Source of the DNA: Ilumatobacteraceae bacterium
Lineage (GTDB): Bacteria; Actinomycetota; Acidimicrobiia; Acidimicrobiales; Ilumatobacteraceae
DNA length: 20,496 bases
Reading direction: 5' to 3'
Assembly: GCA_007122945.1 (NCBI GenBank)
Contig: SKSP01000153.1
Location: forward strand, 1-20,496
A model generated the notes under the pieces. The model was not told the origin of the DNA. It searched no databases and was given only the letters and a program-made list of their open reading frames with translations. Shown here in pieces: positions 15,239 to 20,496 of the stretch (its first letter is position 1; the number at the start of each line of letters is the position of its first letter). Made by a program: the position numbers and the translations under genes.

Positions 15239-16726
15239 ATGTCGCCCCCCGACCCGAGTGCCACCCGTCCCGCCGCCGGCCGCCACGCCGAGGCCCGGTC
15301 CGCCCTGGCGCCGTGCGGTCCGGTGGTCGGACGGCGCGAGGGCTCGGCCGTCGTGTTCCGTGGCGTTCCCTATGCACGGGCGGACCGCTTCGGCCCGCCC
15401 GAACCGCTCCCGCCGTGGACCGAGCCGTTCGACGCCGGACGTCCGGGGGCCCAGTCCCCGCAGCGCGCGGGCGCGCTCGAGCGCCTGCTCGGCGGGACGG
15501 AGATCCCGACCGCCGAGCGCTGCCACCACCTCGACGTGTACACGCCCGGCGCGGACGACACTGGGCGATCGGTGCTCGTGTGGATCCACGGTGGGGCGTT
15601 CGTCAACGGTGGCGGCTCGATGCCCTGGTACCACGGCGGGGCGCTGGCGACGCGCGGCGACGTCGTGGTCGTCAGCATCAACTACCGACTGGGTGCGTTC
15701 GGGTTCACCGGGACCACCAACTGCGGTCTCGCCGACCAGGTCGCCGCGCTCGGGTGGGTCCGCCGCAACATCGCCGCGTTCGGCGGCGACCCGGATCGGG
15801 TCACCGTGTTCGGCGAGTCCGCGGGCGGTGCGAGCGTCGTCGCCCTGCTCGCCGTCCCGACGGCACGCGAGCTGTTCACCGGGGCCTGGGCGATGAGCCC
15901 GTCGCTCACCCAGCTCCGTTCGCCCGACCGGGCCGAGGAGGCCCGACGGCAGTTGCTGGCGGCGGCCGGCGTCGAGTCCCTGGACGAGCTCGCTGGCCTG
16001 CCGGTCGACGCGGTGCTCGATGCCCAGGCGGCCGTGCTCGCGGATCCGGAGCGGGCCATCACGGCGTTCGCCCCCACCGTCGACGGGTGCCTCGTGCCCG
16101 ACGCCATCTTGCCCGCGGCGGCGGCCGACCCACGACCGCTCGCGATGGGCACCATGCGCGACGAGATGCTCCTGTTCAACGCGTTCGACCCACGCGTCGC
16201 GTCGCTCGACGGTGTCGGCCTCCGTCGGGCGTTCGAGCGCCGGTTCGGCGCGCGCACCGACGAGGCGCTGATCGCCTATCACGAGCACCGCCCCGATTCG
16301 CCTCCGGGCGTGGTGCTGTCCGCGATGCAGACGGACGAGGCGTTCCGCGTCCCGGTGCGCGCCCTGGCCGATGCACGCGCGGCCCACGCGTGTCCGACCT
16401 GGGTGTGGTGGTTCACCTGGGCGACGCCCGCGTTCGAGGGACGCCTCGGGGCCTGCCACGGGCTCGACATCCCGTTCGCGTTCGCCAACCTGGACCGGAC
16501 GGGCGTCGAGATGTTCACCGGATCGAGCGACAGCCGCGACGCGTTGGTCGACGAGTTCTCGGGGTCCCTCGTCCGGTTCGCCCGGACCGGCGACCCGGGA
16601 TGGGCACCCCACGACGAGGTCCACCGTCCGACGCGCCGGTTCGACACCACCTGCTCGACCGAGCACGACCCCGAGCCGGGCCTCCGGCGACTGTGGGACC
16701 GGGAACGGCAGACGTGCACGTCCTGA
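15239..16726 (+). CDS. Type B carboxylesterase
   Basis: A 495-residue alpha/beta-hydrolase of the carboxylesterase/PnbA family that hydrolyses carboxylic esters. The oxyanion-hole motif is WIHGGAF (115-121). The nucleophile is Ser194 in FGESAGG, the acid is probably E309 in MRDEML, and the base is His407 in ACHGLD followed by IPFAFAN. VSINYRLGAFGF (145-156) and GLADQVAALGWVRRNI (163-178) are also family hallmarks. No signal peptide is apparent, suggesting a cytosolic enzyme. ATG 15239 has a TACCTT box 8 nt upstream and no Shine-Dalgarno sequence. Its 3' end overlaps the panC start by 13 bp, so the two are probably co-transcribed, though no pathway link is evident. The substrate cannot be predicted. 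Confidence 0.94.
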   Translation: MSPPDPSATRPAAGRHAEARSALAPCGPVVGRREGSAVVFRGVPYARADRFGPPEPLPPWTEPFDAGRPGAQSPQRAGALERLLGGTEIPTAERCHHLDVYTPGADDTGRSVLVWIHGGAFVNGGGSMPWYHGGALATRGDVVVVSINYRLGAFGFTGTTNCGLADQVAALGWVRRNIAAFGGDPDRVTVFGESAGGASVVALLAVPTARELFTGAWAMSPSLTQLRSPDRAEEARRQLLAAAGVESLDELAGLPVDAVLDAQAAVLADPERAITAFAPTVDGCLVPDAILPAAAADPRPLAMGTMRDEMLLFNAFDPRVASLDGVGLRRAFERRFGARTDEALIAYHEHRPDSPPGVVLSAMQTDEAFRVPVRALADARAAHACPTWVWWFTWATPAFEGRLGACHGLDIPFAFANLDRTGVEMFTGSSDSRDALVDEFSGSLVRFARTGDPGWAPHDEVHRPTRRFDTTCSTEHDPEPGLRRLWDRERQTCTS

Positions 16727-17601
16727 CCGAGCCCGAGGCGATGCGACGCTGGACGGCCACGGCGCGGACCGGTGGATGCACCGTCGCCCTGGTCCCGACG
16801 ATGGGGGCGCTGCACGCCGGCCACCTCGCACTCGTCGACGAGGCCCGGGACCGGTGCGACACGGTCGTCGTGTCGATCTTCGTCAACCCCCTGCAGTTCG
16901 ACCGACGCGACGACTTCGACTCCTACCCGCGCCCCGTCGACGCCGACCTCGCCCGCTGCCGCGAACTGGGGGTGGACGCGGCCTACGTCCCGACGGCCGC
17001 GGTGATGTACCCGGCGGGCTTCGACACCCGGGTCGAGCCCGGCGCACTCGCCACCGTGCTCGAGGGCGCCCACCGCCCGGGCCACTTCACCGGTGTCACG
17101 ACGATCGTCACGAAGCTGCTCGCCGCCGTGCGACCCGACGCGGCGGTGTTCGGGGAGAAGGACGCCCAGCAGCTCGCCGTCGTTCGGCGGACGGTGACCG
17201 ACCTCGACCTCGGCGTCGAGATCGTGGGCGTGCCGACCGTGCGCGAGCCCGACGGCCTCGCGCTCTCCAGCCGGAACACGCGACTCGACCCGTCGGCCCG
17301 TGCGGCGGCGACCTGCCTCCCGCGGTCGCTCGCCGCCGCCAGGGACCTCGTGCGCGCCGGTGAGCGCTCAGCTGCCGCGGTCGAAGGCGCGGTGCGCGCC
17401 GAGATCGACGCCGAGATCGATGCGGGGAGCGACGTGCGGCTCGAGTACGCGACGGTCGTCGACCGGCGCACCTTCGAGCCGGTGACCGACATCGACGAAC
17501 ACTCGCTCGTGGTCCTCGCGGCGTGGGTCGGCGGTGTCCGGCTGATCGACAACCTCGCCGTGCTCGCCGACGTCGACGACGACGCCGGGACGGGTGTCTG
17601 A
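16714..17601 (+). CDS. panC: Pantothenate synthetase
   Basis: Pantoate--beta-alanine ligase (295 residues), the last step of vitamin B5 synthesis, ATP-dependent and cytosolic. Family motifs are LVPTMGALHAGHLALV (26-41, with the HxGH nucleotide-binding motif at 34-37), NPLQF (58-62), GHFTGVTTIVTKL (123-135), FGEKDAQQL (146-154) and VREPDGLALSSRN (176-188). GTG 16714 is the most upstream plausible start and overlaps the carboxylesterase stop by 13 bp; ATG 16741 is an alternative that would shorten the N-terminal strand. No panB or panD is present in the window. The last 78 codons are covered on the opposite strand by the open frame of the CPBP gene. Confidence 0.95.
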   Translation: MHVLTEPEAMRRWTATARTGGCTVALVPTMGALHAGHLALVDEARDRCDTVVVSIFVNPLQFDRRDDFDSYPRPVDADLARCRELGVDAAYVPTAAVMYPAGFDTRVEPGALATVLEGAHRPGHFTGVTTIVTKLLAAVRPDAAVFGEKDAQQLAVVRRTVTDLDLGVEIVGVPTVREPDGLALSSRNTRLDPSARAAATCLPRSLAAARDLVRAGERSAAAVEGAVRAEIDAEIDAGSDVRLEYATVVDRRTFEPVTDIDEHSLVVLAAWVGGVRLIDNLAVLADVDDDAGTGV

Positions 17602-18471
17602 CTCGACCCGTTCCTGCAACCGGTCGGCGACACCGGACAGGACCAGCGCGAGCACCACGCCGTTGAAGATGGCATGGGCGATCATGACCGGCCCGATCCG
17701 GCGGAGCAGGTAGGCGGCGCCCCCGAGCGCGACGCCGACGCCCGACAGGATCGCCACCAGCCCGATGTTGCCCGCGCCCCGTGTCGGGTCGACGTGGGCG
17801 AGGCCGAACAGCACCGCTTGCAACCCGATCGTGAGCACGACGCCGAGATGGGTGAGCAGGCCACGCATCACCACCCCCCGGAAGACCATCTCCTCGACGA
17901 CCGGAGCGGCGATCACGGCCGTCACGAGCAGGGCCACGACGTACGCCCGGTCGGCGTCGAGCTCGGCGATGCCCTCGGTGTTGCTGCTGGTCGGGACGTC
18001 GGCGGTCAGCACGATCGCGGCCACCATCACCTGGCAGACCACGGCGACCACCCACACCAACGGTCCCCACCCGATGTCTGACCAGCGGAACCGGAGCCCG
18101 ATGTCGTCGGCCAGCCGCCCGGTGCCCCAGCGACGCGACACGTACAGGCACCACGCGACCGACGGCCCGTACCCGACCGCCGCGAGGATCGCGACGTACA
18201 CGATCACCGGCCAGCCCAACGACACGAGTTGATCGATGAGCAACCGACCACCGATCAGGGACGCCGTGAGGATGGCCAGGGCCCCGACCGCAGCCCGGAG
18301 GGGCAGGGTGCCGTGCGGCGCACGCCCGGGCCGCAGCCGATCGGCGAGCACGGGCTCGTGCCAGCGGGTCCCGTCGTAGTACCGGCGGCCCGGCCGGCCC
18401 TCCGGATCGGGGTACCAGCCGGCCGGGGCCCCGGTCGGTGGCGGGAACGACGGCGGTGAGAGCTCGGACAT
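17368..18471 (-). CDS. CPBP-family membrane protease-like protein with N-terminal DUF2510-like domain
   Basis: A 367-residue multi-pass protein. Residues 17-40 (GWYPDPEGRPGRRYYDGTRWHEP) form a DUF2510-like Trp/Tyr-rich motif common at the cytosolic end of actinobacterial membrane proteins. Hydrophobic segments follow at about 59-78, 88-108, 136-157, 177-190, 208-224, 236-256 and 261-280. The CPBP/Abi glutamyl intramembrane protease motifs are EEMVFR (E193, E194, R198), FGLAH (H226) and AHAIFN (H266, N270). Relatives include Rce1-type CAAX proteases and bacteriocin-immunity proteins; the substrate is unknown. ATG 18471 has AGGA 6 nt upstream. Residues 290-367 are antisense to panC and look unlike a domain (rich in Asp, Val, Arg). 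They may be a real tail, or a sequence error may have hidden an earlier stop. Confidence 0.85.
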   Translation of the reverse strand: MSELSPPSFPPPTGAPAGWYPDPEGRPGRRYYDGTRWHEPVLADRLRPGRAPHGTLPLRAAVGALAILTASLIGGRLLIDQLVSLGWPVIVYVAILAAVGYGPSVAWCLYVSRRWGTGRLADDIGLRFRWSDIGWGPLVWVVAVVCQVMVAAIVLTADVPTSSNTEGIAELDADRAYVVALLVTAVIAAPVVEEMVFRGVVMRGLLTHLGVVLTIGLQAVLFGLAHVDPTRGAGNIGLVAILSGVGVALGGAAYLLRRIGPVMIAHAIFNGVVLALVLSGVADRLQERVESDTRPGVVVDVGEHGEVVDQPDTADPRREDHERVFVDVGHRLEGAPVDDRRVLEPHVAPRIDLGVDLGAHRAFDRGS

Positions 18472-18480
18472 CGACGGTCC

Positions 18481-18487
18481 TAGCGTA
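18481..18487. promoter_or_regulatory. Palindromic bidirectional -10 element TAGCGTA
   Basis: TAGCGT (18481-18486, plus) is 6 nt before GTG 18493, and TACGCT (18487-18482, minus) is 10 nt before ATG 18471. Outer TA/TA symmetry gives a TAnnnT box on both strands within a 21-bp divergent gap. Confidence 0.5.
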
Positions 18488-18492
18488 CGGGC

Positions 18493-19830
18493 GTGCTGTG
18501 GGACGCCACCCTGCCCGGATCGATGCGCTTCCGCGGCGCGCCGCTCCCGGGACCGACCGCCGTCGACGTCGCGATCGTGGGAGGTGGCTACACCGGCCTG
18601 TGGACGGCACATGCCCTGCGACGGGCCGATCCCGGGCTCCGCGTGATGGTCCTCGAGCACCACACGGTCGGTTTCGGTGCGAGCGGGCGCAACGGCGGTT
18701 GGTGCTCGGCGCTCCTGCCGATGTCGTTGGGGCTGCTCGCCCAGCGGTACGGCACACCGGCAGCGGTCCGGATGCAGCGGGCGATGCACGCGACCGTCGG
18801 CGAGGTGGTCCGGACCTGTGCGCACGAGGGGATCGACGCCCAGGTCGCGGCCGGCGGCACCGTCGAGCTGGTGCGCACCACCGGTCAGTGGCGACGGGCC
18901 GCGGCCCGCCTGGCGTCGTTCCGCTCGTTCGGCTTCGGTCCCGACGACCTGCGATGGGCCGACGCCGACGAGGCCAGCAAGCTGTGCCGCGCCACCGATG
19001 TGCTCGGGGCGCTCGTCACGCCGCACTGTGCGGCGCTGCACCCGGCCCGGTTGGCACACGGGCTCGCCGGCGTGGTGCACGCCGCGGGTGCGACGATCCA
19101 CGAGCACACCGAGGTCGTCGGCCTGGGGCCGGGGTACGTCGACACCGTGCACGGCCGTGTCCGCGCCGAGATCGTGGTCCGGGCGACGGAGGGCTACACG
19201 TCCACACTGCGAGCGGCGCGACGCGACATCCTGCCCCTGTACTCGATGATGATCGCCACCGAGCCGCTCGCCGTCGACCGCTGGGACGAGATCGGCCTGG
19301 CCGGGCGCCCGACGTTCACCGACGGTCGCCGCGGTGTGATCTACGGACAGCGGACGGCCGACGGTCGCCTCGCGTTCGGGGGCCGGGGCGCGCCGTACCA
19401 CGCCGGGTCCCGGGTACGTCCCGCCTTCGACACCGACGCCCGGGTGCGCACCCGCCTCGTCGACACGCTCCGCGACCTGTTCCCCGTCCTGCGCGACGTC
19501 GCCGTCGAGCATCACTGGGGCGGCCCGCTCGGGGTGCCCCGTGATCTGCACGCCGGTGTGCGTCTCGACCGCTCGACGGGTCTCGCGTTGGCCGGCGGTT
19601 ACGTCGGGGACGGCGTCGCGACGAGCAACCTGGCGGGCCGGACCCTGGCGGACCTGATCACCGGCGCCGACTCCGAACTGGTCCGCCTGCCGTGGGTCGG
19701 CCACCGGTCACGGCGCTGGGAGCCCGAGCCCTTCCGGTGGCTCGGGGTCAATGCGGTGCGGCTGGCGGCCGACGTCGCGGACCGGGTCGAGGCGCGCTCG
19801 CACCGCCGTTCGTCAAGACGGACGTCATGA
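18493..19830 (+). CDS. FAD-dependent amine/amino-acid oxidoreductase (DadA/PuuB-like)
   Basis: A 445-residue member of the D-amino-acid-oxidase (DAO) superfamily. The N-terminal FAD-binding motif is VAIVGGGYTGLWTA (26-39), with an acidic residue after the second strand (VLEHH, E55) and the GFGASGRNGGW loop (60-70). The GASGRNGG form is typical of gamma-glutamylputrescine oxidase (PuuB)-like and related amine oxidases. The C-terminal FAD block is LALAGGYVGDGVATSNLAGRT (in the 355-380 region). GTG 18493 is chosen because TAGCGT sits 6 nt upstream and the conserved N-terminus follows. No aldehyde dehydrogenase, ligase or transporter of a putrescine pathway is adjacent, so the substrate is open. 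The protein ends in a basic tail (RSHRRSSRRTS). Confidence 0.9.
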   Translation: MLWDATLPGSMRFRGAPLPGPTAVDVAIVGGGYTGLWTAHALRRADPGLRVMVLEHHTVGFGASGRNGGWCSALLPMSLGLLAQRYGTPAAVRMQRAMHATVGEVVRTCAHEGIDAQVAAGGTVELVRTTGQWRRAAARLASFRSFGFGPDDLRWADADEASKLCRATDVLGALVTPHCAALHPARLAHGLAGVVHAAGATIHEHTEVVGLGPGYVDTVHGRVRAEIVVRATEGYTSTLRAARRDILPLYSMMIATEPLAVDRWDEIGLAGRPTFTDGRRGVIYGQRTADGRLAFGGRGAPYHAGSRVRPAFDTDARVRTRLVDTLRDLFPVLRDVAVEHHWGGPLGVPRDLHAGVRLDRSTGLALAGGYVGDGVATSNLAGRTLADLITGADSELVRLPWVGHRSRRWEPEPFRWLGVNAVRLAADVADRVEARSHRRSSRRTS

Positions 19831-19889
19831 ATCGCTCAAGGCTTCGTCAACGACGTCAGGGGGGATCCGCCCGCCGCCGATGAGTGGGC

Positions 19890-20496
19890 ATGTCCCCGGT
19901 CCGCGGCTGCAGCCGTCTCGCGCTCACCGCCACGCTGCTGCTCGCGTCGGTCGTGCTCGCAGGGTCCCCGACGGGTCCCGCCGCGGCGGCCGTCGCCGAC
20001 GACGACTGGCGCGGCATCGTCAACGCGTACCGGGCGATGTCGGGGCTCGATCCCGTCGGTGAGAACCCGACGTGGTCGGACGGCGGTCGGGCCCACTCGT
20101 GCTACATGTTGTTGAACGGCATCAGCCACAGCCAGGACCCGGCCAAGCCCGGCTACAGCGAGGCCGGCCACGCGGCCGGGATGAACGGCAACGTCGCCGT
20201 CAGCAGCGCGGCGACCGCGACACCGCGTCAGCACATCGACCTCTGGATGACCGGGCCGTTCCACGCCATCGGCATCCTCCGCCACAACCTCACGACGAGC
20301 GGTTTCGGACTCTGCGCCGACGCCGCGATGTCCCCCTGGCGGTCGGGGGCCACGCTCGACGTGATCCGCGGGCTGAACTCGACGCTCCCCCGCCCCACCC
20401 AGCCGATCGTGTTCCCCGGCCGCGAGGCGACCGTGCCGCTGCACCGGTTCGTGACCGAGTACCCGAACCCCGTCACCATGTGCGGCTGGTCGGGGA
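19890..20496 (+). CDS. Secreted CAP/SCP-domain protein, N-terminal part (cut by window edge)
   Basis: At least 202 codons, open at the right edge. Residues 1-35 are a classical signal peptide: basic start MSPVRGCSRL, a hydrophobic core ALTATLLLASVVLAG, and Ala-rich cleavage sites near APAAA-like residues 31-35. The mature part resembles a CAP (SCP/PR-1) domain, with IVNAYRAMSGL at the start, then H69 in AHSCYML, GISHSQDP (78-84), an EAGHAAGMNGNV region, and WMTGPFHAIGIL with H125. After that comes IVFPGREATVPLHRF. C71 and C142 could form a disulfide. The role in the cell envelope or outside the cell is unknown. ATG 19890 is the start in the signal-peptide frame; the ATG at 19880 is out of frame. 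No clear Shine-Dalgarno or -10 box is at normal distance. Confidence 0.85.
   Translation, partial: MSPVRGCSRLALTATLLLASVVLAGSPTGPAAAAVADDDWRGIVNAYRAMSGLDPVGENPTWSDGGRAHSCYMLLNGISHSQDPAKPGYSEAGHAAGMNGNVAVSSAATATPRQHIDLWMTGPFHAIGILRHNLTTSGFGLCADAAMSPWRSGATLDVIRGLNSTLPRPTQPIVFPGREATVPLHRFVTEYPNPVTMCGWSG

Noticed and set aside
17368..19704. A 778-residue minus-strand frame joining the CPBP protein to sequence opposite the FAD oxidoreductase.
   Set aside because: The part above 18471 is antisense to a clear oxidoreductase. ATG 18471 has AGGA at 6 nt and begins the DUF2510-like motif.
19821..19857. Terminator hairpin after the FAD oxidoreductase using two GACGTC blocks.
   Set aside because: GACGTC is itself palindromic, the inner pairing is poor and no T-tract follows.

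Overview
The window looks like a chromosomal housekeeping region from a high-GC actinobacterium. Several markers point there: a phosphatidylinositol mannoside (PIM) gene set, an MshC-type ligase for mycothiol, an NADPH:F420 oxidoreductase, an InhA-like enoyl-ACP reductase and a DUF2510-like membrane protein. Many starts show no Shine-Dalgarno sequence and instead carry a TAnnnT box 6-10 nt upstream, the arrangement of leaderless actinobacterial promoters. Placement near Acidimicrobiia (Ilumatobacter-like) is my inference from gene content and style; no search was run.

Left half, all on the minus strand (transcribed right to left from 12876 to 1): npdG (F420), mshC, plsC, thrS, a HIT-family Ap4A phosphorylase-like gene, a small membrane protein, a PI-phosphate synthase-like pgsA, patA, a 661-bp gene-free stretch with repeats, a zinc-ribbon protein of unknown role, a GH13 alpha-glucosidase, a four-TM PAS-GGDEF-EAL protein, and pimA running off the left edge. 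The order thrS-HIT-pgsA-patA-pimA matches the Mycobacterium tuberculosis Rv2614c-Rv2610c cluster, which makes the first steps of PIM synthesis. Here a membrane protein is inserted between HIT and pgsA, and three genes plus the repeat-rich gap separate patA from pimA.

Right half: fabI (plus) ends tail to tail on a single-domain voltage-gated cation channel (minus), followed on the minus strand by a hexapeptide-repeat acyltransferase. A divergent junction then leads to a type B carboxylesterase and panC (plus). A CPBP-family membrane protein (minus) has an open frame that runs 234 bp antisense into the 3' end of panC. A second divergent junction, only 21 bp long, leads to a DadA/PuuB-like FAD oxidoreductase (plus). 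A secreted CAP/SCP-domain protein is cut by the right edge.

No mobile element, phage, CRISPR, rRNA or tRNA was found. The most interesting items are: a native channel with selectivity filter TLDNWDD, which resembles calcium-selective bacterial channels; the shared TAnnnT leaderless-promoter pattern, including two divergent pairs with overlapping -10 boxes and two cases where a TAG stop codon forms part of a -10 box; the long panC/CPBP antisense overlap; and two unrelated repeat families in the patA downstream gap.
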